Assembly (NCBI GenBank): GCA_002432865.1
Contig: DJGX01000049.1
Location: forward strand, 14,937-78,936
Reading direction: 5' to 3'
Length of the DNA stretch: 64,000 nt
From: Cloacimonetes bacterium UBA5835
GTDB taxonomy: Bacteria > Cloacimonadota > Cloacimonadia > Cloacimonadales > Cloacimonadaceae
In this document: in pieces, positions 1-8,221 of the stretch
Numbering within the stretch: the first letter of the stretch is position 1
Layout: the number at the start of each line of letters is the position of its first letter
Notes under the pieces: model-generated
Databases searched by the model: none
The model's input: the letters and a program-made list of their open reading frames with translations, nothing else
What the model was told of the DNA's origin: nothing
Translations under genes and position numbers: made by a program

Positions 1-537
1 ATAAGGATCTCTAAACATATATAATTCTGTGGGTGTGCATAAAACACTGGAATAGGCACCCAAGATATCTTTCATCAAATGCCTGATAGCGTCTGTGATT
101 TCTTCCTGATAATGCAATAAACGATAAGCAATATATTTTACCAGAAGTTCACCATCGTTATCACTTTTAAAATATACTTTCTCAGCTTCCAGTGCTTTTC
201 GCACTTGAGCATAATTTACAATATCACCATTGGAAGCAAGAGCATAGCAGGGTCCTGATAGTGTTTCCACTAAATGCGGTTGTGTATTAAATTCCGTTGC
301 ACTTCCTTTAGTAGGATAACGAACATGCCCAATAGCTATATTTCCTGGTAAAGCTGAAAGCTGTTCATTATGAAAAACCTCTTTTACCAGCCCCATCTTT
401 TTATGCAAACGGATAAGAAATCCATCACCGACTGCCATACCACAACTTTCCTGTCCTCTATGCTGTTCTGCAAAAAGACCTACAGCAGCAACACGGGCAG
501 CGTTATTATTTCCATAAACGCCGATTATTCCACACAT
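1..537 (-). CDS. purF: Amidophosphoribosyltransferase, N-terminal part (cut by window edge)
   Basis: The first committed enzyme of purine synthesis makes phosphoribosylamine from PRPP and glutamine. Only the N-terminal 179 codons lie in the window, and the frame is open to base 1. The start reads MCGIIGVYGNN, so Cys2 is the expected Ntn-type glutaminase nucleophile and there is no propeptide. The motifs EQHRGQES and GHVRYPTKG are typical of PurF rather than GlmS or AsnB. AGGAAA lies upstream of the ATG, and the start is only 8 bases after the plsY stop, which suggests cotranscription with der-plsY. The phosphoribosyltransferase half is not visible. Confidence 0.93.
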   Translation of the reverse strand, partial: MCGIIGVYGNNNAARVAAVGLFAEQHRGQESCGMAVGDGFLIRLHKKMGLVKEVFHNEQLSALPGNIAIGHVRYPTKGSATEFNTQPHLVETLSGPCYALASNGDIVNYAQVRKALEAEKVYFKSDNDGELLVKYIAYRLLHYQEEITDAIRHLMKDILGAYSSVLCTPTELYMFRDPY

Positions 538-545
538 TTTAGGTT

Positions 546-1178
546 CTAATTTCCTTTTTTGGTAAATTTAAGCTTAGATTCAGACCCATTTATTAAACGT
601 TCTAGATTGCTTTTATGCTTCACCACAATTAGTAAAACGGCTACCGAAATCAAAAGTAGGGTTGCATAATCTGCTTTCTCTGCTTTTAGTAATATTGCTA
701 AACTATGTGTATGAAAAGCCATAGCTGCACATATTGAAGCTAACGAAACATAATGGAAAAGCACAACAACAATCAAAAAAACAAGAATAGCCATTGATAA
801 ACTGATAGGTGCTATGGCTAAAAAAACACCTGCTGCTGTAGCTACACCTTTGCCACCTTTAAATTTTAGATAGACAGGAAACATATGTCCCAAAATTACA
901 AAAAGTGCAATTATGGATACAAAAGAGTTATCCTTTCCTAAAATAGACATAGCTAACAGCGTTGGAAAATAACCCTTGGCTACATCCAAAAGGAGGACAA
1001 ACAAGCCGGTAACAGTTCCAAAAGCTCTTAAAGCATTGGTAGCTCCAATATTTCCACTACCTTCTTTACGGATATCTTTTCTATGCAATAACTTGCTTAC
1101 TATCAATCCGTTAGGAATACTACCTATCAGATAAGCAGCTATCAAAAATATCCAGGGTAGGAATTTGGGATAATTCAT
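546..1178 (-). CDS. plsY: Glycerol-3-phosphate acyltransferase PlsY
   Basis: This membrane acyltransferase transfers acyl groups from acyl-phosphate to sn-glycerol-3-phosphate, the first step of phospholipid synthesis. The 210 residues are mostly hydrophobic helices and carry the three family motifs: GSGNIGATN at residues 40-48, KGGKGVAT at 107-114, and KHKSNLERL followed by NGSE at 187-200. Length is normal for the family. The ATG directly follows the der stop codon, so the two are translated from one message. A matching PlsX is not in the window. Confidence 0.96.
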   Translation of the reverse strand: MNYPKFLPWIFLIAAYLIGSIPNGLIVSKLLHRKDIRKEGSGNIGATNALRAFGTVTGLFVLLLDVAKGYFPTLLAMSILGKDNSFVSIIALFVILGHMFPVYLKFKGGKGVATAAGVFLAIAPISLSMAILVFLIVVVLFHYVSLASICAAMAFHTHSLAILLKAEKADYATLLLISVAVLLIVVKHKSNLERLINGSESKLKFTKKGN

Positions 1179-2516
1179 TTAATCCTCTTCTTCTTTTTTG
1201 CGCCCCTTAAAAATAAGTTTGATGCTAACTCCTTCAAATTTGAATGCTTCACGCAATTGGTTATGAAGAAATCTGCGGTAATTTTCAGTTATCAACGAAG
1301 GGGTATTGCAAAAGAAAATAAAAGTAGGTGGTTTTATTTGTGCCTGCGTTATATAAAATATTTTTATATGTTTTCCACTTGGATGGGTGGGAGGTCTATG
1401 CATAACTACAGTTTCCATAAAACGATTCAATTCAGAAGTAGGAATCCGCTTTTCGCTTTCTTCTTGAATTTTGGTCACTGTTTCCATAATGCGATTAATC
1501 CGCTGGCTCGTTTTTGCAGAAATAAAAAGCACAGGAGCAAATTGCAAGAACGGCATCTGTGTATGCAAGTTTTGTAAGTACTTATTTACTGTATTTGTTT
1601 CTTTTTCTACTAAGTCCCATTTATTATACACAACCAGAATCTCTTTCATTTTGCGTTTGGCATAGCTGGCAATTTTAATGTCTTGAACGCTAAGTTCTTC
1701 ATCAGCAGCAAGAACTAAAACTACAATATCAGCTCTGTCTACAGCTTCAATTGTCCTTAAGTTAGAAAAATATTCCACTCCATAATTTACTCTGGTTTTG
1801 CGTCGGAGTCCTGCTGTATCTATTAAAACATAATCCTTATTGTGATAGCGGAAAGGGCTATCTATAGAATCTCTTGTTGTTCCTGGAATATCAGTTACAA
1901 TTAATTTTGGATTACCTAAAAGTAGATTAGCGATAGAACTTTTACCTACATTGGGTTTTCCCACAACGGCAATCTTTGTAACAGAAGGTTTATCCTCACT
2001 CTGATAAGCGTTTTGAGTGCCAGGAATCCGTTCAATGAGAGCATCTAAAAAATCACCAGTATTACGACCATGGGAAGCAGAAAGAGGAAAAGCATCACCT
2101 AAACCCAACTGCAAAAAATCATACAGTTCCCATTCATATTTTTCGTTATCAGCTTTATTAGCAACGAGCATAACTTTGTCTCGATGTGGATAAAGAATTT
2201 TGGCAATATCTCTATCAATATCTGTAGCCCCAGTTTGAGCATCTACCATAAATATTATCAGGTCGCTTTCCTCGATGGCTAAAAGTGCCTGGTGTTTAAC
2301 CATTTTGTCTATGGTTTCAGTGCTGTCAAAAACAATTCCACCAGTATCAACAAGTTTAAATTCTTTGCCATTCCACTGCACATCTTCATATTTACGATCA
2401 CGTGTTACGCCTGCTTCAAAATCTACAATAGCAATGCGTTTACGACACAAACGATTGAACAATGTAGATTTTCCTACATTGGGACGGCCTACGATAGAAA
2501 CAATGTATTTTCTCAT
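1179..2516 (-). CDS. der: Ribosome-assembly GTPase Der (EngA)
   Basis: Der is a double-GTPase factor needed for maturation of the 50S subunit. Two G domains in tandem are visible: P-loops GRPNVGKST at residues 10-18 and GKPNVGKSS at 186-194. NKAD lies near 120 and NKWD near 298. The last 100 residues form the KH-like domain. The 445-residue length is usual. It lies between the four-helix-bundle gene (44-base gap) and plsY (no gap). Confidence 0.97.
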   Translation of the reverse strand: MRKYIVSIVGRPNVGKSTLFNRLCRKRIAIVDFEAGVTRDRKYEDVQWNGKEFKLVDTGGIVFDSTETIDKMVKHQALLAIEESDLIIFMVDAQTGATDIDRDIAKILYPHRDKVMLVANKADNEKYEWELYDFLQLGLGDAFPLSASHGRNTGDFLDALIERIPGTQNAYQSEDKPSVTKIAVVGKPNVGKSSIANLLLGNPKLIVTDIPGTTRDSIDSPFRYHNKDYVLIDTAGLRRKTRVNYGVEYFSNLRTIEAVDRADIVVLVLAADEELSVQDIKIASYAKRKMKEILVVYNKWDLVEKETNTVNKYLQNLHTQMPFLQFAPVLFISAKTSQRINRIMETVTKIQEESEKRIPTSELNRFMETVVMHRPPTHPSGKHIKIFYITQAQIKPPTFIFFCNTPSLITENYRRFLHNQLREAFKFEGVSIKLIFKGRKKEEED

Positions 2517-2560
2517 ATTATCTTTAATTTCAGCAAGAAAGCAGTATTAATATAAACAGG

Positions 2561-2932
2561 TTATACGGTTCTTTCATTAACCTTATGGTCATTAAAATAT
2601 CCGGATATTTGAGAGCGGATCAGATTTATCAGGGCAAAACACTTATCCGTTTGTTCTGCTTTTAGATAACTAATATCATTGGCAACGATAAGCTGAGTTT
2701 CCAGTTCTCTCAATTTCATAAAAGCTATTTCCAAATATTCAATATCTATATTATGATCTTCAATTTGTACACTCATAGCTATATTGGAAGGAACGGCAAT
2801 TGAAGTTTGTAACATATCAGTGGCTAAACTAAAAGAATGGCTTTCGGGCAATTCACTAGTTAATTTGTAAACCATTACTGCTAAATCAATACCATTCTTC
2901 CAAGCCTCAAGGTCTTTATATGTTTCCATCAT
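2561..2932 (-). CDS. Four-helix-bundle protein (S23/IVS-like family)
   Basis: A 123-residue, helix-rich protein beginning METYKDLEAWKNGIDLA. The KDLEAWK opening is diagnostic for the four-helix-bundle family first found inside intervening sequences of 23S rRNA genes. Here the gene stands alone, with no rRNA around it. Its molecular function is not established. AAGGAG lies upstream. The first two codons are both ATG, and I kept the outer one. It precedes der by 44 bases and may be cotranscribed. Confidence 0.85.
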   Translation of the reverse strand: MMETYKDLEAWKNGIDLAVMVYKLTSELPESHSFSLATDMLQTSIAVPSNIAMSVQIEDHNIDIEYLEIAFMKLRELETQLIVANDISYLKAEQTDKCFALINLIRSQISGYFNDHKVNERTV

Positions 2933-3224
2933 AATACTCCTTCTTGCTATCAGACCCTGTCATTTTATTCAGAGCCACACAAGTTTATGTAGTCAAATTT
3001 TTGAATTAGTTGATTTTGTCAACCTCCGTTTAGTGAAATATGAGTATTTTGTCCTTAAAGTTATTCAAAACACTTTTTTTGGGGAAGAGCGTTATCTTTT
3101 TACTCTCTGTAAAGCGATTCATTTCATTATTACTACATCTGAAAAAGCTCGTAAATTTGTAATAATAAGATCCATTCTAAGTTCTTGGGCATACATAAAT
3201 TCATTTTCTATGCACTTGTTCTGC
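2933..3224. other. Divergent intergenic region between the four-helix-bundle and Nudix genes
   Basis: No gene is supported here. A short palindrome, GTTGATTTTGTCAAC, lies near 3009-3023 and could be an operator. Open frames crossing the region have no ribosome binding site and no recognisable protein. The promoter of the Nudix gene starts at 3225. Confidence 0.4.
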
Positions 3225-3253
3225 TTGACAAAAATAATATCTATTTCTATAGT
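3225..3253 (+). promoter_or_regulatory. Sigma-70-type promoter of the Nudix gene (leaderless arrangement)
   Basis: TTGACA at 3225-3230, a 17-base spacer, then TATAGT at 3248-3253. The expected transcription start, about 7 bases downstream, falls on the ATG at 3260. No Shine-Dalgarno sequence precedes that ATG, consistent with leaderless translation. Confidence 0.6.
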
Positions 3254-3259
3254 GAAATA

Positions 3260-3808
3260 ATGAAAAAACTTAGTTCTGCTAATTACAAAGATGTAAATTA
3301 TTGTCTGCGTTGCGGGCATAAACTTGAGCTAAAAACAGATAGCGAAAATAAACTTCGTCCCCATTGTTCTGCTTGCAATTGGGTATATTATAAAAATCCC
3401 ATTCCGGCAGTGGCAATAGTACTTTTTAACGAAAATAATGAGCTTTTGTTAGTTAAGCGTCGAAATGAACCTAAAGCAGGTTTTTGGGCTTTGCCAAGTG
3501 GATATATGGAAATAAATCTCACTCCTGAAGAAAATGCTATACAAGAATTAGAAGAAGAAACAGGTCTAAAAGGAAAGATAATGCATTGTGTAGGTTGGTA
3601 TTATGGAGATAGTCCTATCTACGAAAGAATTCTTAGTATTGGTTTTCGGATGCAAGTAATTGGAGGAAAACTTCAAGCCGGAGATGATGCTGAAGAAGCA
3701 AAATTTTATCCCTTGTATAATTTGCCTGTTATTGCCTTTGATGCACATCGGGATTTTATTTCCAAAGAGATAGCCACGCATCAAGTAAACCTTGAAGCTT
3801 GTAGATAA
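3260..3808 (+). CDS. Nudix hydrolase with N-terminal zinc ribbon
   Basis: A 182-residue protein of the zinc-ribbon Nudix class, which includes NudC-like and ADP-ribose-type pyrophosphohydrolases. Four cysteines at 15, 18, 36 and 39 form the ribbon. The Nudix box runs over residues 81-103, with the metal-binding stretch QELEEETGL. Two positions differ from consensus: the first Glu is Leu87, and the usual Arg before the REUxEE core is Gln. The substrate cannot be told from sequence. An upstream in-frame ATG at 3185 would add 25 poorly matching residues and would lie ahead of the promoter, so I chose 3260. Confidence 0.88.
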   Translation: MKKLSSANYKDVNYCLRCGHKLELKTDSENKLRPHCSACNWVYYKNPIPAVAIVLFNENNELLLVKRRNEPKAGFWALPSGYMEINLTPEENAIQELEEETGLKGKIMHCVGWYYGDSPIYERILSIGFRMQVIGGKLQAGDDAEEAKFYPLYNLPVIAFDAHRDFISKEIATHQVNLEACR

Positions 3809-3830
3809 GATATCTATCTTTTTAATTTTT
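3802..3830 (+). terminator. Probable AT-rich intrinsic terminator after the Nudix gene
   Basis: A perfect 6-bp stem, TAGATA-AGA-TATCTA (3802-3816), overlaps the stop codon and is followed by TCTTTTTAATTTTT. The stem is weak, so its efficiency is uncertain. Confidence 0.4.
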
Positions 3831-3904
3831 CGAGACTCAAGACCTAAAGACCTTCAGATCCATTTTAAGGTGGACAATCTGCATTTACAGAAAAGGATAA
3901 ATTT

Positions 3905-6274
3905 ATGTACTATTATGTAATACATTTACCTTTAGATATACCGAAAGAATTGGTTTATTGTTCATCCACAGAAATTGTGGAAGGATCCAGAGTATTAGTA
4001 AATCTCTCAGGACGTTTTTGGACAGGTATATGTGGAAGGAAAACAGTTCCAGAAGAGGGCAAAGATATTAGATATAAAATAGTTACAGAAGTTTTAGATA
4101 CTAGCCCTGTTTTATCTCCAGAATTGATGAAACTTGGTTATTGGGTAGCTGAATATTATCATTGTGCAGTTGGGAAAGCACTTTTTGCTATGTTACCTTC
4201 GCGTTTAATTCCTGAAATGGAAGCAACTATTACTTGGCTTGCACAAGAAATTCCAGAATCTTTTATTTCACTTAAAAGTGCTTTGGATAAAAGTGAAAAT
4301 GCCAATTTTAAGAATTTACGCAAGCTTCTACCCTCATATCCTTTATATAAAAAAATTGAAGAAGGAGAAGAACTGGGTTTACTGAAAATTGAGCGTAAGC
4401 TGAATCATAAAGATAAACCGCGCACAGTTAATTTTATTATTCGATTAGAACCTATTTTAGCTGAAGATATTTTACCTTTAAAACAGCGCGAGGCTTGGGA
4501 AAGAATTAAACAGGAAGAGCTATCTTTTCCAATGGCAAATATCAGTTCCACTATTTCTTACAGTGCCATTAAGGCATTAGTAAAGAAAGGCTTTATCAAA
4601 ATTGAACCACGAAGATTTGATCCTGAATCTATTTCTTTCGAAAGTTCTTCTTCTCCCAAACAAATAGAGCTAAATGAAGGTCAGCTTGAAGCTATAAAAG
4701 ATATTTTACAGGGTTTTGGAAGTTTTAATGTAAATTTACTATATGGAATCACCGGTAGCGGGAAAACAGAGGTCTATATTGAACTTATTAGATATTATTT
4801 AAATAAAGGTAAGACTGTTATTTTCCTTATTCCAGAAATTGCCCTAACGCCTCAAATGGTGGATCGTTTTCAAAGTAGTTTTGGGCAAATATTGGCTATT
4901 CAGCATAGTCAATTAACAGAAAAGGATCGCCTAATTCAATGGCAAAAAATTAAAAGTGGGAAAAAAAGAATTGTAATCGGAGCGCGTAGTGCCATTTTTG
5001 CTCCTTTGCCAGATTTGGGCTTAATTATTGTAGATGAAGAACATGAGAGTACTTATAAACAGGATAGTGCTCCTCGTTATCAGGGAAGGGATTTATCTGT
5101 TGTTAGAGGTCAAATTCAAAATGCGCAAGTTATTTTAGGAAGTGCAACTCCAGCTTTGGAATCTTGGAATAATGCCTTATCCGGAAAATATAAATTGCAA
5201 AAATTGGAAAGCCGTCCACTGGATTATTCTTTGCCGGAAGTGCAATTAGTTGATTTAAGAGATGAATATGATCAAAGCTTAATTTCACCTATTCTTTTAG
5301 AGGCAATAGATAAACGGTTACAGAAAAAAGAGCAAGTTATTCTTTTTCAAAATCGCCGGGGCTATTCATCTTTTATGCAATGCCTAAAATGTGGAAAACT
5401 AATTACTTGTACAAATTGTGAAATCAGTATGAGTTATCATCGCGACCGCGAAGAAATGCAATGTCACTATTGCGGAAACACTATTCCCAGTCCCCGAAAA
5501 TGTCCTTCTTGTGGATCTTATTCTTTTGCTTATGGTGCCCCGGGAACTCAAAAAATTGAGCAGAACCTAAAAATTCTGTTTCCGGAGGCTAAAATTTTAA
5601 GAATGGATTCCGATTCTGCCCGGAAAAAAGATACCTATAAATCTATGTATAATCGAATGAAAAAAAGAGAAATAGATATTCTTTTGGGGACACAGATGAT
5701 TTCTAAAGGGTTAGATTTTCCTCTGGTTACTTTGGTGGGCATTATTATGGCTGATATATCCTTAAATCTTCCTGATTTTAGAGCTGCAGAAAGAACATTT
5801 CAATTGCTAACTCAAGTTGCAGGTAGATCAGGACGCAGCGACAAAGCGGGGGAAGTTATTATTCAAACTTACAATCCCGATCACTATGCCATCGTTTCAG
5901 CCAGCCAGCAAAATTATATCAATTTTGCTACAGAAGAACTTGGTTATCGTAAAAAACTATACTATCCACCCTATTACCGTTTAGCCAGAATTCTTTTTCA
6001 AAGTACCGATAGCGAACTTCTGAAAAATGAAATGGCAGCGATGCAAGAGACTATATATCAGCTTCATAAACAATATCCTGTGCCACAATTACTTCTGTTG
6101 GGCCCTTCTGTTGCTCCCTTCAGTAAAATAAGCTCTTATTATCGTTATCACATAATCTTTAAAGCTGCTTCTGTAAAAATTCTGCAGAGTGCTATAAAAA
6201 TGTTCAATTCTCTTTACACCTGCCCTCATCACATAAAAAAACAGATTGATATAGATCCAAATTCTTTAATGTAA
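3905..6274 (+). CDS. priA: Primosomal replication restart helicase PriA
   Basis: PriA recognises stalled forks and reloads the replicative helicase. The 789 residues begin with the 3'-DNA-binding domain. The helicase core has Walker A GITGSGKTE near residue 280 and the DEEH box near 375. Eight cysteines forming two interleaved zinc sites (CLKCGKLITC, then CHYC and CPSC) sit near 490-530, between the two helicase lobes. Late motifs GLDFPLV and QVAGRSGR are intact. AAAGGA precedes the ATG. The gene stands alone on the plus strand, converging on the metallo-hydrolase gene. Confidence 0.97.
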   Translation: MYYYVIHLPLDIPKELVYCSSTEIVEGSRVLVNLSGRFWTGICGRKTVPEEGKDIRYKIVTEVLDTSPVLSPELMKLGYWVAEYYHCAVGKALFAMLPSRLIPEMEATITWLAQEIPESFISLKSALDKSENANFKNLRKLLPSYPLYKKIEEGEELGLLKIERKLNHKDKPRTVNFIIRLEPILAEDILPLKQREAWERIKQEELSFPMANISSTISYSAIKALVKKGFIKIEPRRFDPESISFESSSSPKQIELNEGQLEAIKDILQGFGSFNVNLLYGITGSGKTEVYIELIRYYLNKGKTVIFLIPEIALTPQMVDRFQSSFGQILAIQHSQLTEKDRLIQWQKIKSGKKRIVIGARSAIFAPLPDLGLIIVDEEHESTYKQDSAPRYQGRDLSVVRGQIQNAQVILGSATPALESWNNALSGKYKLQKLESRPLDYSLPEVQLVDLRDEYDQSLISPILLEAIDKRLQKKEQVILFQNRRGYSSFMQCLKCGKLITCTNCEISMSYHRDREEMQCHYCGNTIPSPRKCPSCGSYSFAYGAPGTQKIEQNLKILFPEAKILRMDSDSARKKDTYKSMYNRMKKREIDILLGTQMISKGLDFPLVTLVGIIMADISLNLPDFRAAERTFQLLTQVAGRSGRSDKAGEVIIQTYNPDHYAIVSASQQNYINFATEELGYRKKLYYPPYYRLARILFQSTDSELLKNEMAAMQETIYQLHKQYPVPQLLLLGPSVAPFSKISSYYRYHIIFKAASVKILQSAIKMFNSLYTCPHHIKKQIDIDPNSLM

Positions 6275-6334
6275 ATTTAGTGGGCACTTAGGCAATATCG
6301 AAAAAAAACAATTGCTTTGTTTATAATTGCTTCC

Positions 6335-6430
6335 CTATTAGTATCTCCTCATCCTCTCCTCATCAACCTGTCCTCAACTCGTTTTCAACTAGTCCTCAAT
6401 GATGGGAGGAGTAGGAGAAAAAGAGAATAA
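6335..6430. repeat. Palindromic TCCTC-rich intergenic repeat, copy 1
   Basis: Pyrimidine-rich TCCTCATCCTC motifs on the left are mirrored by GATGGGAGGAG and AGGAG on the right. The core contains CCTCAACTCGTTTTCAAC. The same layout recurs at about 46511-46612. It lies in the convergent gap between priA and the metallo-hydrolase gene. No open frame is associated with it. Confidence 0.6.
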
Positions 6431-6467
6431 GTTGATAAGAAGAAAATCAGGTTTTGCTAAATGTACT

Positions 6468-7253
6468 CTATATTTCAATAATAGGTGAAGGTCTATTTTG
6501 TTCTGCCACAATCAGATTAATATCGCTTCTGATGCTTTCCAAATAGTCCTTCATTGTTTTTTCGGCTAAAGAGGGAAGATTGTTTATTTCGCTCAGGTGT
6601 GCTAAAATCAAGTTTTTTAAACCTGGATGAATAAGGTTAGAAATCAGGCCAACTGCTTGAATATTAGAAAGATGGCCTTGCTGTCCATGAATGCGCTTTT
6701 TCAGATTCCAATCGTAGGGACCTTCCATAAGCATTCTTTCATCGTGGTTACTTTCTAAAATAAGAGTGCTAACTCCGCTTAATTTTAGAACTGACAACTG
6801 AGTTGGATATCCCAAATCAGTTGCCACACCCATTTTTTTATTTGGTTCCGAAACAGACGAAAACACAAAATTACAGCTCTCGGCAGCATCGTGAGAAGAA
6901 ATAAATGCTTCCACGCAAATATCACCAACTTCAAAACCGGAACCAGTATTAAAAATAACTATTCTATCGTTTATATTACCCAATCTCTGTTCACAGCGAG
7001 ATAGAGTTGGTCGGTTTATGTAAATAGGTACTTTCAGTTTACGGGAAATGGAACCCACACTGCGAATGTGATCTGAGTGTTCATGGCTTACTAATATCCC
7101 GGTAATTTTGGATAGATCGATATTATAGAAATTTAAACACTCCAAAATTCTATGCATACTGATTCCCGCATCTAAAAGCAGAGCGGTATTTTCGGTTTGA
7201 ATTAAAACGCAATTACCTTTACTGCCACTGGCAATAATAGCTGTTTGAAACAT
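6468..7253 (-). CDS. MBL-fold metallo-hydrolase, YycJ/WalJ-like
   Basis: A 261-residue metallo-beta-lactamase-fold protein. Metal-binding HEHSDH lies at residues 57-62, and later ligands include the SSHDAAE and ATDLGY segments. The opening IIASGSKGNC matches the YycJ/WalJ group, which is linked to cell-wall and DNA metabolism in Firmicutes. Its function in this organism is unknown. It is the last gene of the long translation operon, 5 bases after the exoribonuclease gene. Family assignment is good, and the specific role is inferred only. Confidence 0.85.
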   Translation of the reverse strand: MFQTAIIASGSKGNCVLIQTENTALLLDAGISMHRILECLNFYNIDLSKITGILVSHEHSDHIRSVGSISRKLKVPIYINRPTLSRCEQRLGNINDRIVIFNTGSGFEVGDICVEAFISSHDAAESCNFVFSSVSEPNKKMGVATDLGYPTQLSVLKLSGVSTLILESNHDERMLMEGPYDWNLKKRIHGQQGHLSNIQAVGLISNLIHPGLKNLILAHLSEINNLPSLAEKTMKDYLESIRSDINLIVAEQNRPSPIIEI

Positions 7254-7258
7254 AATTC

Positions 7259-8221
7259 TTAGACAGGCCTATAGATTTTATAGTAACGGTTGTTTAGTTT
7301 GTCGTATTCTGTCCAAATGGCATTTTTGGGAGCTGATTCAATCAATTGAGCAACTCCAACTGTTTGAGCATCGAGATTATCACAATGGTGTAAAACAACT
7401 GCTTCCAAGGTTTGAGGCAAACGCACAGAGGCTTTTTCATATTCTCCGTGGTGAGATAGAATTAAATGTCGTAAATTTAGCAACAGCTCTTCTGGAAAAC
7501 CTGCAATTTTAGAAGCTGTTTCACAAACTATTTGATCGGAAAGAGTTAGATGCCCGATAAGGCGTCCTATATCTGTAAAATCAATATTGCTTTTACTGTC
7601 GTATTCTTTTATTTTTGCCATATCGTGAAGTAATGCTCCGCTGATTAGTAAATCATAATCCACAGGATAGAGAGTGGAGGCAAATTCACATAAAGCAGCC
7701 ACAGAAACAGAATGTTCAATTAATCCGTGTATATAATTATGGTGCCAACTTTTTGCTGCTGGCGAAGTTAAAAACTGTGTAAAAAAGTCCTTATCATCAA
7801 AGATAAGATGTAATAATCTATTCAGATATGGCTGCTTTACTTTATCGACAAACTCGAAAAAGCGTTCACTGAGAACTTCCGGAGCAATTTTACTGCGCAT
7901 CAAATAGTCCTCTATATTGTATTCTGATCTATCGGCAAAGCGCAATTTGGAAACAGACAATTGAGTTTGACCTTTATAATTTACGACTGTTCCTTGAATA
8001 TTGATTATATCTCCGGCATCAAATTGTTCTGAAAGTTTGGCTGCATCTTTCCATACATTAGCAGAGATGCTTCCACTTCTATCTTGCAATTTTAAACGCA
8101 GATAGAAATCATTTTTGCCTTCGCGAAGTTCTTTTTCAGCAACCAGAAATAAACCGGATATTTCCTGATTTACCTTCTGATGCAATTCGGAAATAGTTAA
8201 ACGATCTGTCATAACATCCAT
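7259..8221 (-). CDS. OB-fold and HD-domain 3'-5' exoribonuclease, YhaM-like
   Basis: The 320 residues comprise an N-terminal OB-type nucleic-acid-binding domain (about 8-95) and an HD phosphohydrolase domain. HGLIEHS lies near 166 and the HD pair (LLHDMAK) near 199. This is the architecture of YhaM, an RNA and DNA 3' exonuclease. I chose the ATG at 8221, which overlaps the upstream TGA by one base. A GTG one codon earlier and an ATG three codons later are alternatives. A second small nuclease, NrnA-like, is encoded upstream in the same operon. Confidence 0.88.
   Translation of the reverse strand: MDVMTDRLTISELHQKVNQEISGLFLVAEKELREGKNDFYLRLKLQDRSGSISANVWKDAAKLSEQFDAGDIINIQGTVVNYKGQTQLSVSKLRFADRSEYNIEDYLMRSKIAPEVLSERFFEFVDKVKQPYLNRLLHLIFDDKDFFTQFLTSPAAKSWHHNYIHGLIEHSVSVAALCEFASTLYPVDYDLLISGALLHDMAKIKEYDSKSNIDFTDIGRLIGHLTLSDQIVCETASKIAGFPEELLLNLRHLILSHHGEYEKASVRLPQTLEAVVLHHCDNLDAQTVGVAQLIESAPKNAIWTEYDKLNNRYYKIYRPV

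Noticed and set aside
2561..2932. Intervening sequence of a 23S rRNA gene
   Set aside because: The four-helix-bundle family can mark one, but no rRNA sequence flanks this gene.
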